The notes under the pieces were generated by a model, which did no database searches, was not told where the DNA came from, and saw only the letters and a list, made by a program, of their open reading frames with translations. Below are positions 8,311 to 20,830 of a DNA stretch of 64,000 bases, one piece after another; within the stretch, counting starts at the first letter, position 1, and each line of letters starts with the position of its first letter. Source of the DNA: Haliclystus octoradiatus (Eukaryota > Cnidaria > Staurozoa > Stauromedusae > Haliclystidae). Position numbers and translations under genes: made by a program. Location: positions 12,729,826 to 12,793,825 of the forward strand of contig OU744453.1 of NCBI GenBank assembly GCA_916610825.1, read 5' to 3'.

Positions 8311-11261
8311 ATGTTTCGCCCTGATGTTGGATCTTTTGTCCAACTTGCTACTTTTCTCAAATGGGGCGTATCAGAAACAATAGGCCATTTCCATGAAGTT
8401 AAAGATGGTAAAGATAGTGTAACAAAAGTATGGTGTAAGCTATGCGCAAAGTACGTCGATGAAATAAAAAGAGACAGTCGATTGAAAGGGAAAGCAAAAG
8501 ATGAATCTCTAAAATATGTTGAGGGGACCACCTTTATTACTAAACACAACGTTCTACGTCACCTTTCCTCTGTGGTAAGATTTGCAAATTTATTATTGAT
8601 ATTGATTTCATAAGGCTCTTAATTTCTCTAAATGTTGAAGTTCTATATTTGATGTAGAATGAATTGAGAACATGTATATACAATTCTTAGAGATATGTAA
8701 ATGAGTCAAAGAAAACAAATACTATTTATTATAATTCTGATTTTCACTCCATTATGGTATTCATCATGTGGTTTAAATAACTTTGTTTTACAAAATTAAA
8801 TAATTACATTTCTTAAGTTAAAACTGGGTAATGTTAATACAATAAAAAACAAATGATATTTCTATTGTCAAGCTGCTGCTGTATGTATATATGGCCATAG
8901 GCTGCTTCAAGGTTTTAATATGAAACTTGTTGATTTACATAATTTTTTCCCAAATGTGTTGCAGGCAAATATAATGCCAATATGATAAATTAGAAAAGCG
9001 ATATAAGCACCTAATAAATAGATTAACAAAGACTGGCAAGAAATTTTAAATATTATGAGTTGATTAATTTTAAGAAATATATTTAATTTGCTATTGGTTA
9101 ATTTTCAGGCCCACAGAATCGCTTTAGAATCACAAAGACTTCTTCATCCTGAAACAGTAGCTGCAACATCATCAGCATCTCTCCCATCATATGCATCCTG
9201 TTCGACTATAACTCGGCAACCTAGAATTGATACTTCTATCCATAATCAAGCAACGGAAGCATATCGTAAACTGTTAAAGACTGCATACCTGTTAGCAATT
9301 CATTCTCAGCCCTTATCTTTATTTAAACTACTTGTTGGTGTGCAGAAGGCAAATGGTGTAAAGTTAACATAAGGTTATGATAACGGGAATAGAGCAAGAG
9401 AATTTATACAACACATTGCTCAAGCTATCCAAAGAAAGATCGCAATTATTGTCAACAAGTCCACTGCATTTAGTGTCTTATTTGATGGTTCCCAAGCAAG
9501 GAAGACCGGCAGCGAGTAAGAGTTGGTTATGGTCCGTGTAATAAAAGACTGTGGTCCAACTTACTTAACTGTCTGTCTCAAAAATATTGATGATTATGGT
9601 GATGCTACTGCTGTAAATTTGAGGAAGTCCTTAGACGACACATTTTTAGCTATTTTGTCTTTAGAAAAAGTTACATATGAAACGAAAATGATAAGTTCTA
9701 CTGCTGACGGAGCTGCTGTAAATTTTGGTGAACACAATGGCATTCAAACCAAATTGAAAGAAAAGCGCCCTTGGCTTCTGACAATTCACTGCACTTGTCA
9801 CAGGGTTGAATTGGCATTGAAGTATAGTTTGCTCGAAGAACCAAAATTTGTTAACCTGAAAGATTTGTTAATATTAATATTCGATACAATGAAAAGATCT
9901 GGAAAATTTAATAGGCAGTTTAAAGACACTGCCAATGCACTAGGAGTGCAAGTATATAAATTCCCAAGAGTACAAGGGACGCGATTTGTAGAACATCTAA
10001 GAAATGGTATAAGTGTTTTATTACACAACTGGATACCTTTCCTTATAGCAATAGAAAATGCGCTTGCCACTGACGACACAACTGCTGCAAGTTCAACACT
10101 AAAAGGTATAATGAAAAAAATGAAGGATGAGAGGACTCTGGCTGCTGCTTCAGCATTAAAGTGCATTCTGGAATGTATTGCTCCGCTGTCGTTATTGTTT
10201 CAAAAAGATGACCTTGTGTCTATGAGGTAACTCCAGCAGTTGATCTAGCAGTAGATAAATTGAAAGAGCTAGATGATGATGAATTCTGCCCTTTATCAGA
10301 AGTAGAAATCTCTCATCAAGATGGCATGATTTCTGCTACTTTGTGCAAAAAGGGCCATATGAAGCGTGACAAGAAGAACAGAGAATATATAACATTAAGC
10401 ATTGGTAGAATGACACACAGTGGGCAACTATCTGTTGGTAGAAATGTAATTAAAAATAATATCTATAAAATTGAAAAATGTTTAAATGAAAAATTTGATA
10501 CATTTAACAATGATGTGTATACCCATATGAGCTGGTTGAATCCACAAAACTGGAGTGAACATATTGAGAATGATCTGAGAAGCATGGATATTATTAGTTC
10601 GAAATTTAGTGTGATATTACAATTGTATGGGTTTGATAAAAATAAAATTAAAAAAGAATGGAAAGACCTAAAACTAACAGTGAAACATTATTACCAATCT
10701 ACAATAAATGGCACTGCAGATGAAAAAAAAGAGCTTTGGAAGAAAATTTTGAATTATAGGAGAAAGCAATTCCCAAATGTATGCCTCCTTGTAGAATTAG
10801 TAATGGTTATTGGTATTAGCAACAGCTCCGTTGAGTCTTGTTTCAGCTACCTGTCAGCCATTTTAACAGATAGACGCCTGTCCTTGGACCATAAAACAAT
10901 GTCCAATCTATTGGTTATTCGGGCAAACCATTTGGCATGGACTGATCCAGAAAGAACCAAAATCATTGAATCAGCACTTTCAACATTCAAAGCAAAAAGG
11001 CGCATAACCGCTGTAAATCAGTCAGGTAACTCAACATATGAAGGATTCTGTTCTTTATCTGAGCCTGGACCATCAGCTGCAAAGCAACCAAAACCACCAG
11101 GACCAGTCATAATTGATAACGAAGATGATAGCAACAGTGATAGTTCTGATTTCTCCTCTGCCAAAGACAGCTCCGAAGAAGATGACCTGTGTATGATTCG
11201 GGAACAATTTATCAGTAATGCATCACTTCCAAGTAGTGACTCTGATTCAGACATGAACTGA
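8311..11261 (+). pseudogene. BED-finger hAT transposase, broken
   Basis: hAT transposases cut and paste DNA elements with 8-bp target duplications. Exon 1 (8311-8574) encodes a BED-like finger: C-x2-C in VWCKLCAKY and H-x4-H in KHNVLRH. It ends at GTAAGA and rejoins at 9109 after ATTTTCAG. Exon 2 has the first catalytic Asp (LFDGS, codon 9484), the second (STADGAAVN, codon 9706), the CTCH motif typical of the family, and the C-terminal dimerisation domain with the catalytic Glu (SSVESCFSYL, codon 10833), then an acidic Ser-rich tail. Three lesions break it: TAA at 9370, TAA at 9517 and a frameshift near 10220-10228. The catalytic triad is intact, so inactivation looks recent, or a domesticated or fragmented product is still possible. 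Terminal inverted repeats were not resolved. Confidence 0.88.
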
Positions 11262-11593
11262 ATGCTGTTAAACATGGTGTTGGTAAAAAATTTATAATAT
11301 TTTTCTGTAACCTATTCATCAGTAATCTTCGATTTTACATTTTTAAGTTTTTATGAAAGTTTTTTAAATATTATTCCATTTACAATAGCTTTAATTATAT
11401 ATTTTCTACTTTTGTTTTGTATATAGATAGCTCACGGAATTGCTTGTTATTGTATACTAAGATACAGTATTTTGTTATATCGCTCTGATGGTTTATCTGT
11501 TCTTGAAAAAAAATTTAAATCACTCCCCTACTGCTCTCCTGAACTGAATGAGGAGAGCGATTTTTCACTCGCCTTCATTTTGCTCCTGTAAAG
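11262..11593. other. 3' flank of the hAT remnant
   Basis: AT-rich DNA with no gene. It contains a short perfect hairpin, GCTCTCCT and AGGAGAGC around a 10-nt loop, near 11532-11557. It probably belongs to the hAT element or the adjoining foldback repeat, but no element boundary can be fixed. Confidence 0.4.
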
Positions 11594-12464
11594 GTCTGGA
11601 TATTGGGGGATTGCTTCTTTAAGTAGAGAAAAATTTTCTATTCGTACATGATCTTCTTGTGTTTTTACTTTGCGCAATCATTTCTCCTTCAAAAATGCAG
11701 TCAAAGTGACGATTTTGGGTTAATTTTGTGTCTCACTCTTTTTCCTCGGACAGGAACCCACTTATTTTTCACAAGAGGGTTTTCACCTGAAAAAACGCTA
11801 AACTTTTTACTTATTTGTCTCTAAATAAAAAACCACTAAACCAAATGACAATCTGCTTTCGGAATGAAAATTTCAACGTTCAGCTGAAGATTTAGAGCTA
11901 TATTTGATCAATATCCAGGTAAAGAGATATAAGCCTCTAAAGTCAAAAGTTTTTAGTTTTGGATTTTTCTCACTCAAGTGTAGTCGGCATAGTTGATGCG
12001 TATTACAATAGTCACACACCTTTAATAACCAGCAGCGATAACCTGCTTAGACGAAGTCGTAAAGAGGTGCTAATCGCGCGAGTACTTGAATGAGAAAAAA
12101 TCCAAAACTAAAAACTTTGACTTTAGAGGCTTATATCTCTTTACCTGGATCTTGAATATTGATCAAATATAGCTCTAAATCTTCAGCTGAACGTTGAAAA
12201 TTTCATTCCAAAAGCAGATTGTCATTAGGTTTAGAGGTTTTTTATTTAGAGACAAATAAGTAAAAAGTTTAGCGTTTTTTCAGGTGTAAACCCTCTTGTG
12301 AAAAATAAGTGGGCTCCTGTTCGAGGAAAAAGAGTGAGACACAAAATCGTAACTTTGATTGCATTTTTGAAGGGGAAACGTTTGCGCAAAGTAAAAATAC
12401 AAGAAAATCATGCACTGATAGAAAATTTTCTCTATCTGAAGCAGCAATCTCCCACTATCCGGGA
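11594..12464. repeat. Long foldback inverted repeat (about 390-bp arms)
   Basis: The left arm (about 11594-11980) and right arm (about 12083-12464) are reverse complements with scattered differences, separated by a loop of about 100 bp. Matching landmarks include TATCTCTTTACCTGGAT against ATCCAGGTAAAGAGATA, and CACTTATTTTTCACAAGAGG against CCTCTTGTGAAAAATAAGTG. A transcript across it would fold into a long double-stranded RNA. No target duplication was found, and the frame open across the right arm (12298-12591) is probably fortuitous. It is likely a foldback transposon relic. Confidence 0.85.
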
Positions 12465-14982
12465 TATACACTTTAAAGCTGCAAGAAGAATTGAGATGGG
12501 ACATGACACAAAGACAATGGTTAATAGGCTCACGTGTCTGGTGCTGTTGCCTATTGAAATTACCGATATAACGGGAAGTGTCCTCCTATGATCTGTTCCT
12601 AAAGGCCCCATCGAATTTCAAGCCCATGATTTAATATAGCGATGTGATGTGCCAAGTAAGGTGACCAAAAAATATGTAATATTCATAAATAAAAAATGAA
12701 AATAAATACTGCATGGTGGACACCTTTCTGTGCCGCAACAATATTTGAGGACCAGGGGCTGGATCCCAAACAGGATATTTTTGACAAGAACACCTGAATC
12801 AGTCAAGTCTACTGAATTTATATGTAAATATATCAGTAAATGGCTTTTACTAAATGTTTATGATCGCAATTACATTTTTATTTAATTTTTAAATTTCAGT
12901 CAAAGAGAAGTAAAAAAAGAAACAGTTGCCATTAAAAAATTATTAACAAATTCTGTCAGCATCTAGTCGACAAAGGGGAATAACTTTTTCTTATTCCAGA
13001 CGTCCTTCATTTACTCAAAATTTTCAGAAATCATCTAACAAGAAGAAAAATAATATACAGTTTGTCTAAATGACATCATAGTGAACACAGGACAGAAAAA
13101 TTAAAGTACAGCTACCGTACTCATATTTTATGCCAAAAGACTGATACAGCAATATGACTTTAATTGAGAAAGAATAGCCTGTGTCAAGACTAAAACATTT
13201 CTAAAGGAGCGTTTTAGTTTGGACGCAGGCTAAGAAAGAATTGGTAGACAATGGTTTGACCTAATGACATGAAGCTCAACCTTAATCTGTTTATGATTTA
13301 GAAATTAGCAATATTGCACCACATTTTAATGACAAATGGCTCAACCCTGGACATTTTAAAAAATGAAAATAAACATGGTGGCAAAATTGTTATGCCGAAA
13401 AACTGGCGCAGCAATAAGATTTTTTTTAGTAGACAAAGAATAGCTGGGCAAACACCAACGGTCATTAACAAGTGCATTACTTGCAGACATGGTTGGACAA
13501 TGGTTGGACCAAATAACAATTTAGGACAACCTCAACTGCTTTCAATTTGTTTAATAAAGAAACACATAAGACCACTGTTCAACTTTTAAATGATTTTATA
13601 GAGGTGGTGCATGATTTAGAAATTAGCAATGAATAAAATGCAACAATTAAACCTGCTGGAATTATTCATGCTGCGTCAAGCGCGTTACAACTACAATAAT
13701 GTCTTCTTGTTGAAAGAAACTACGGTACAAATTTGTTTTAAGGAGCACATTCGGCCAAGATGCTTTGGAAAATTTGTTTACACAAGTCAGGTTAAATAAT
13801 CTAACTCCAAAAACATAAACTGCAATAAAAACAACAGGCGTGTACCTTGTTGACAAAGATGAAACTGCTACATCTCTTTTGGACTACCCAAAGATAAATG
13901 AAAACAATACACCTGCAGTCATTTGAAGCTTAATCTTGTCCTACCAAGTTATCAAGAATAGAAAACTATTGAAATTAAAAGTCTACAGCCCCTTGTAGGA
14001 TATTATGTTTCTCAGTTTCTGAAAAGACACAGATTCTGAGAAGTGTGTTGCTACAATCAAATTGAAGTAAAGTAAAGAAAAGAAAAATAATCACGGAAAC
14101 GTGAGAGTGCAAGCTTGGAATCTTAGTTACATCATCAAAAACTGCTATTGAATTGATTATCAAAGCAGATTCATTATTTGCAGAAAACATGAAATCATTG
14201 GGCATTCTACATCTTTCCTTATGTAACATTTTACTATGCAATACAACCAAAAGCTTTTAATCACGTCTCGACAAATCAATAGCCAGAGCAGTAAGAGTTG
14301 TGCTTGAATGGAGCAAAAGCCATTTAACAGGGGATTGCCTAGCAGAGATATCAATACAACATGGTACAACAAAGCAAGTTATTTTGGAATTTGTGGTTAT
14401 GCTATGTTACAATGTCAGATGCAAAAAGTCCCCACAGTACATTTCGAAGAAGTTCAGCTATGTAAGCGGGAAAACAAGAGCTGCTACTAGAAAATCCTTT
14501 GTTGAGCTTAGTTACAAATGCGCTGCTGGCAAAGACTCTGTGGTACGTACTGCTGGGAAACTGCAAAATGAAATAAGTAAAAATCAAAAAGAAATATATA
14601 ACAAAACTACATATTCATTGCGAAGATTCATAAAACCATCAAACTTGAAGAACTAATTAAATAAGTTATGAAACAGAACGATGTTTAACTTATATTTATC
14701 TATAAATCTACTACTCTTTTTTTTAATCAAGCGAACTCCAGAGATTTTAAGTTTTTAAATCTTATGTAAGTATATACCATTTTTAAATTCCTAGTTACTT
14801 CTAATTTTAATCCTTTAATTAATTGCTATTTTACCATACTCGTCATTCTGTAAAACATATTGTGCTTTAACGGTAACTATTTTTGTATTTAATATGCTAA
14901 ACAGTAGAATACGAGTGAAAATAAATAAAGAAGATGATGACGATGAACCGATCATTGTTTAATTAATTTCTTAAACAACAGA
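12465..14982. other. Unassigned repeat-like DNA
   Basis: No recognised gene. The phrase GATTTAGAAATTAGCAAT occurs twice (near 13297 and 13613), suggesting decayed repeats. The plus-strand frame 14300-14656 (118 codons, Lys- and Ser-rich) is open but matches no family I know; AATAAA follows at about 14921. It may be a remnant of another element, and its position directly before the LINE fragment fits that. Confidence 0.4.
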
Positions 14983-15336
14983 TTCCGCAAATCAAAGTTC
15001 AAGTGTCATATTGCTGTTTTCATTGATCTTACAAAAGCATTTGATACAGTATCCCATCCTCTACATTTACAATTGTGTAACTATGGTGTACAAGATAGTG
15101 AAATTAGATGGAGGAAAAATTATCTGCAAAATCATCAACAAATTCTTTCTTTTGACGGTGTTCCGTCATCCAGTCAAACGGTAAATTTTGGAGTTCCTCA
15201 GGGAAAGGGAAGCATTTTAGGTCCACTTTTATTTCAAATTTCTATCAATGATCTGACAAAGTGCACTTATCTTAATTTAAGTCTGTCTTTAACACCACGC
15301 GCGCGCAAAGTCATTTGTGCCATTCGCGTTTTGTAA
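14983..15336 (+). pseudogene. LINE reverse transcriptase fragment
   Basis: One frame shows non-LTR reverse transcriptase motifs in order: AVFIDLTKAFDTV (palm motif A with its Asp), a YGV...W...YL region, and GVPQG...SILGPLLFQISINDL (motif B region). Two extra residues split GVPQG from SILG, and the frame degenerates before the expected catalytic (F/Y)ADD motif. This is therefore a dead 5'- and 3'-truncated copy. It ends about 120 bp before the DIRS gag remnant. Confidence 0.88.
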
Positions 15337-15457
15337 GTGAGCATGTGTTACATTTCCATGGATAATTTCAACATTTTTCTATTTTTTGGATTGGAATTTC
15401 TGCGGGTTTAATGCTAAATATGATTATTATTTGTTATTTGTTTATTAGGTTTACATT

Positions 15458-16480
15458 ATGGATCCGGGAGATCTGCGTTTTGAAGCTTCACTGGATGATA
15501 ATTCAGATAAAGAGAAACCCCAGGCATTCCTAATATCTCAGAGCAGATGCCAGCCGTATCAGAGAATACAAATTTGGTTGCTGTAGAATCAACAAACCTT
15601 ACCGTAACACAAGCAAAAGGACCTCATGCTGTTGACGATGAGACATTAAGATTGTTTGGTGGACCAGAGTTTGAACAAGATGCTAACAACACAGAAATGT
15701 TTCTAGAGTCAGTTGATCAATCTCTACTCCCTGCAGATAATTTTGGTCCATCCATTCTGACCAAGTAGCAACATTGGTCAATAAGAAATTTCTTGCCGAT
15801 CTTGGCATTGATAAACGCAAAGAGTTACAAGAAAAGTACAAGGTGCCTAAGAACTGCAACGAATTATGTGTATCACGAGTGAATGATTCTGTATGGAGTA
15901 AATTGCAGAAACAATGCAAACAGAGGGACCTGTGTGTGGTAGTATTGTAAGAGTAAATCGTCAAGGTTTCAGCTGTTTTGGCAATTACGAACCATAGACC
16001 CCAAAAGCATTGCCATTAAATTATTTGACTCCTTGGCATTATTAGGTCATGTCAATCTCGATTTATCGTACAAACATCGAGATTCAATGAAATCTTTCCT
16101 AAGTGATGAGTTGCAGGCAGGTTGTAATAAGTCAAACATTCCTAAGAAGTTGTTATTTGGCAATGATTTGACAAAATTATTTACTCAATCTAAACTTATT
16201 CCTTGCCTCTAACACATCCAGCAGGTCTTCACGTTTTACTCCATATCATTCAGCAACATCTATTTCTCCAGGTTGTCCATTTTATCCCACAGGGGGAGTG
16301 GAGCGGCATCAGCCTCTTTCCCTCCCTATCAGTACCCTTACCAGAACCAATCTCGTCGGGGTCTAATATCACCAGAGCTCCAATAAGCGGCTCAAAACTC
16401 ATTCGTCCAAAAATCAACTATGCTAAATTCACAGGTAACTACTACACACCATACCTATTTGTAAACCTTCAGTTAAAACA
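15458..16480 (+). pseudogene. DIRS-type retrotransposon gag remnant
   Basis: DIRS elements are retrotransposons that integrate with a tyrosine recombinase. The region starts MDPGDLRF, shifts frame near 15520, and is open at 15547-15768. It then shows family-typical phrases in shifted frames: KVPKNCNELCVSRVN with a following VWSKL, then SLALLGHVNLDLSYKHRD and KKLLFGNDLTKLF. A Pro/Tyr/Gln-rich tail follows. Several stops and shifts break it. It leads directly into the reverse transcriptase part, so order and strand fit one element. Confidence 0.75.
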
Positions 16481-16504
16481 TTTCTTAATTGCAAAAGTAA
16501 AACA

Positions 16505-16935
16505 ATTTACAGGTGACACCTGATTTAACTATTCTTCAATCTGTGAAGGGAGACATAATTGAATTTCCAAATTCAATGTCATTTAAAAGCAAAATTTCCC
16601 TTAATTTTATTCCTAAAGATCATGTTTCCTTTTCAGAAAGATAACAAAATTCGATTAATTCTAAACCTCAATTCTTTCAATCAACATTTAGAATAAATCC
16701 ATTTCAAGATGGACTCCATTCGCACAGCATTGCAATTGATTTCTTTAAATTGTTGGATAGCTTCAGTTGATTTGAAGGACTGTAGAAATTCGTAGTGATC
16801 AATAGAAAGTTTCAAAACTTTGCTTCCAATGAATATTGTACCATTACATGGTTTACCCAATGGGTATGTCATTTTGTCCACGTAGATTTACAAAACTTTT
16901 GGAGCCCCATTGTCATATTGGAGACAAAGATGCCA
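16505..16935 (+). pseudogene. DIRS-type reverse transcriptase remnant
   Basis: Translated phrases in order are DLTILQSVKGDIIEF, KIRLILNLNSFNQHLE, HFKMDSIRTALQLI with ASVDLKDC, then LHGLPNGYV and IYKTFGAPL. These follow the DIRS reverse transcriptase layout up to the VDLKDAY-type catalytic region. Stops and frame changes are frequent, and the later Asp-Asp motif is missing because unrelated DNA follows. Confidence 0.75.
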
Positions 16936-17444
16936 AAGTTGATTATAATGTGTGACATTGAATGCATTAATTTGTTAAACATTGACAAGTTGGATGATGG
17001 GAAAGATATGTGATTATTGTGAATTGGTGATTTAATTTTGTATCATATTTTAAGTACAATGTCATTGAAGTTGTTATGTAGGTCAATAAAAACGTGAAGC
17101 CGTCCTGAGTGCCCAAGAGGGACCAATTTCAGTTTTAAGGATTTTTGGATATAAGATGAAGTTCCGATGGATAGGGTGAGGGACGTAAGTGAGACGCTGC
17201 ACGAGATAAGGCAGGCGGAACAAGTCAACAATGTATTGAAGTCAATTGTCAGAAAAATGTAAGATGATAATTATATGGATATTCGTGTTTTATTGTTTAG
17301 AGAAATTTTTTGCTGGGTGGAATGTGTTGTATGATGTGTTGAAAGAATGTTTGTGTATTATAAGTTGATATCTTGTTATTGAGAGTAGAGAGTTACATTG
17401 TTTATTATGTTTATTGTGTTGCGATATATTGATATAATTATGTA
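16936..17444. other. Unrelated DNA inserted in the DIRS element
   Basis: This separates the RT and RNase H parts of the DIRS element. A plus-strand frame ending at 17262 reads DEVPMDRVRDVSETLHEI onward to a stop and has a coiled-coil-like, coding-looking composition. It may be the end of another retroelement frame, but I cannot name it. Confidence 0.35.
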
Positions 17445-17621
17445 CAGTCAAACCTGCTATAACTGCCACCTCTATAAAGCGGCAACCTGTTTATAGTGGT
17501 CACTCTTGCAATGTCTAAAATAGTATTTTCTATTGATTCAAACCTGTATAGAAAGGCCACCTGTCTATAATGGCCAATTTATCTACCTCTTGTAGCTGGC
17601 TGTTATATACATGTTTCACTG
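17445..17621. mobile_element. MITE family 1, copy A
   Basis: 177 bp bounded by TA dinucleotides. The ends are imperfect inverted repeats: CAGTCAAACCTG at the left and CAGTGAAACATG read inward from the right. The interior contains several CACCTGT/TATAGTGG words. Related copies lie at about 24978-25400 (interrupted), 49758-49933 and 50911-51093. The TA duplication and CAGT ends fit the Tc1/mariner/pogo group of non-autonomous elements. Confidence 0.85.
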
Positions 17622-17808
17622 TAGTATGTGATCTGGAGATCATGGGGGCGTGTAGGATTTAGTTATGATATTGTTTAAAGTAACACGTCTTCCTGGTCTC
17701 AGTTATATATTTGTGTGAAGTGTTGTCTTTAAGGATGGGTTGAATGTATGATGTTGTGTGGTGTTTTACGTAGTATGATGATGATGTTACGTGGTGTTTT
17801 TACCGCGC

Positions 17809-18757
17809 CTTGTGGCGACAACATCTACATTAGCAAAACTGGTCCACCTTCATAGAGGCTCTGTTTATCAACTGTCATATTAACCCTCATTCATCCTCTC
17901 CCTGTTGGTGGCCAGCTACAGTTATTATTACAACAATTACATCAAATATATATATGTACATATTGGTAACACCGACAACTTGAAATCGCAGCCTATAACT
18001 TTACTCGTTGTTATGGAGAAATATTGAAAAATCTTACAGTATCTGCAATCTACAACCAATTTGGGTGAGTGACATCCACTTACGAAAAATTACTATACAC
18101 TCATTCCATCAATCAAAACCAATATCCTGGCAGTCAACTACAAAAATTATCTAGGGCTTAACCCAAACCAACAATAAATCTTGTCAGTGATTGTTGGAAC
18201 ATCAAACAAGAAGCAGAAATAGGCCTAATCTACAATTCTTAAAAATAAATGCCAATCAAGTTATCAAATCAAAGATCAAAGCCTACACATTAAAACTATC
18301 AAATCTCAAAACCAAAGAAGAGAAGAACGATTACATAAGTAGAACTATTTAATTGAACACAACAAACAATTTTTATTTCTTTTATCATATAATTATATTT
18401 TATTCATTCATTCTTGTATATATTTTTTCATATCTTTTACTCACAGATGGGACTCCGTCTCCGTGGGGAAAAGCTATGTAGTGGATTGTTCTATGCCTAT
18501 TGTTTATCATAATGTATTTCCTTTGTTAACTGTAAAGCTTCTATTTGAATCACGTATACCTTGTAAATGCAAATCACTGTCTGTAATGTATAACCCTCTT
18601 CACGTCTGCCCTTCGTGGCGACAACATCTACATTAGCAAAACTGGTCCACCTTCATAGAGGCTCTGTTATCAACGGTTATATTAACCATCATTCATCCTC
18701 TCCTTGTTGGTGGCCAGCTACAGTTATTATTACAACAATTACATCAAATATATATAT
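17809..18757. repeat. Pair of about 148-bp direct repeats
   Basis: Copies at 17809-17956 and 18611-18757 share GTGGCGACAACATCTACATT, TTCATAGAGGCTCTGTT, CATTCATCCTCTCC and the closing ACATCAAATATATATAT, with few differences, around about 650 bp of unique DNA. This could be a small terminal-repeat retroelement or a repeat belonging to the DIRS element. No coding region and no flanking target duplication were seen. Confidence 0.8.
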
Positions 18758-18885
18758 CTCAGAATTGTCTATCTATGTGTGTGGTATTTAATAGTCATTG
18801 GCTAGTTCCACCCGCTACAAATCTTACAAGTTATTAGCTGCTTACTTTGCTATCTAACAATTCATTTCAATTATCACAGAAAAGC

Positions 18886-19740
18886 ATGTTAAAATTATGA
18901 TTGATAATGCAACTGCAGTCTTCATTATCATCAGCATGCTGGGAACCTGTCACAGTGACTCATGTAATTCAACTACACTGAAAATTTGGTGTATCTGTGA
19001 ATCAAGCAAGATGTGGTTAACGGCAGCACATATTCCTGGAAAACTGAATGTAATTGCAAATAGGGAATCTCAATCAAAAAACATTGATACTGAGTATATG
19101 CTCAGTTCTACCATGATGAAACATGTGTTGAAACATTTCCAGTTTCACCCACAATTGATTTATTTGCCTCCAGGCTAAATAAACAATACTCTGTCTATAT
19201 ATCATACAGACCTGACCCAGGGGCTATTTATATTGATTCCTTTACAATATCATGGCCCGATATACAATTTAACTGTTTTCCCCAGTTAGCTGCATTCTCA
19301 AAGTCAGACATGGGAAATCTAATCCAGAAAATAGTCTAAAATCAATGATATCTGGATCATTTGTAATAAATTTCAATTCAATGGCAAAAGGGCAAAATCT
19401 TCTGTTCAAGATAATGAAAATACGCTGAAAATACGTCTGAAAGATTCTCATGTCTGCAAAGTTCTCGGGAAAATTGTGCAGGACAATGCACAGGGAATTG
19501 ATGTTGTGTCAGATTGGCCAACTCAAGTTTGGTATCCGTTGTTGTTAGCAATTTAAGTTTGACTACCTGTAACCCTTCAACGATCAGCAAATCTACTAAC
19601 ACTACCAGCCCATCCAGAGATTCAACATCCGTTAAATCAAACGCTCAACATACTTATTTGTCATGAGTCAGGGAAAAATTACACAACAAAGACTTGAGCC
19701 CTTCCACAGAGGACATTATTCTCATTATTCTTATAGCCCC
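18886..19740 (+). pseudogene. DIRS-type RNase H and downstream remnant
   Basis: The reading KHVKIMIDNATAVF, then SSKMWLTAAHIPGKLNVIAN with a following RESQSK, matches the DIRS RNase H region (D-N-T-A-V, A-A-H-I-P-G-K-L-N motifs). Further on, IVQDNAQGIDVVSDWPTQVW and PLLLAI match the region after RNase H in shifted frames, followed by a NLLTLP motif. Frameshifts and stops are frequent. The tyrosine recombinase expected next was not found. Confidence 0.78.
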
Positions 19741-20799
19741 GTTAAATGACTTTATATATTTCGCCAGCATTGATAGGATTTAATCGGCATGGAAATATAT
19801 GATAAATGATGGCACATTTGATAATGGCATTTTGAATATCCATTTTGAATAATAATGGTTTCCTGTATACTGTACGAACATGTAGCCTATAATTGGAGGC
19901 AAAAAGCCCGCAAAATTCCACCACTATTAAATCACGGTTGAAGCCAGAATGTAGGCTAAACTGCATTGATTTCAGTGAGTTGAAAATATGTGAAATAGAT
20001 ATCTGCGATGAATTTATTTTAGCCGTGGTAATGACCCAATTATGCAGTAGGCCTAAATGGTTTTTAGATGCCGTAAAAGAGCTGCCAGGTTAAAATAAAA
20101 TTAAATAAAAATAGTAAAATCGAAATTAAAAAGTAATTTGGCCACTCTGCCAACATCAGTAGAATTACGTCGAGAACAATGATCAATGTTTTAAAAATCT
20201 TACCAATGTTGGCGAAATAAAAAGTCATTTAGCTACGTCTTAAGCAGCATTTTTTCTAACCTGGCATTTAAATAACCTTTCAAACACATTTTGTTTGTCT
20301 CATTTCTAACAATCCAATATGGGCTAGAAAATTTGGCAAAGCAAGGATATAGCTAATGGTGGGTTTATACAACAAATAACGGAACTATTTTTCAATGAAC
20401 ATTTTAGCATTATTGTGATTTGTTAGGCCTAGTTATAAATATATTTTTAGAATAATCCAATCATAATAACCTTCTTCTTTTGCAAAATTACAAAGAATCT
20501 TTTAGATTTGTAAAGTGTCACAATAATATTTTGTTGAAATCTACCGCAAAGTTATGGAGGATTAAATTGGCCATATCAACTCGATTTTGGTTAAACGTAT
20601 TTAAATTAACGGGACTATGTAAAGTAATACGTATTTAAAATTGTCACAACATAAAAATTGTAAATTTTTAAGCAATGTAACATATTATATTATACAAGTT
20701 AGGAAAAGTATAAGATTTTGACTGCTTCGCTCAATTCTTGTGTCGGTTTGAGATCACATAACTTCTTACGCGTCAATTCAACATAATCTGAGCGCGCGG

Positions 20800-20830
<31 letters not shown>

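Noticed and set aside
12298-12591. 97-codon plus-strand frame as a gene
   Set aside because: It lies across one arm of the foldback repeat, has no splice or family support, and the matching arm carries frame breaks.
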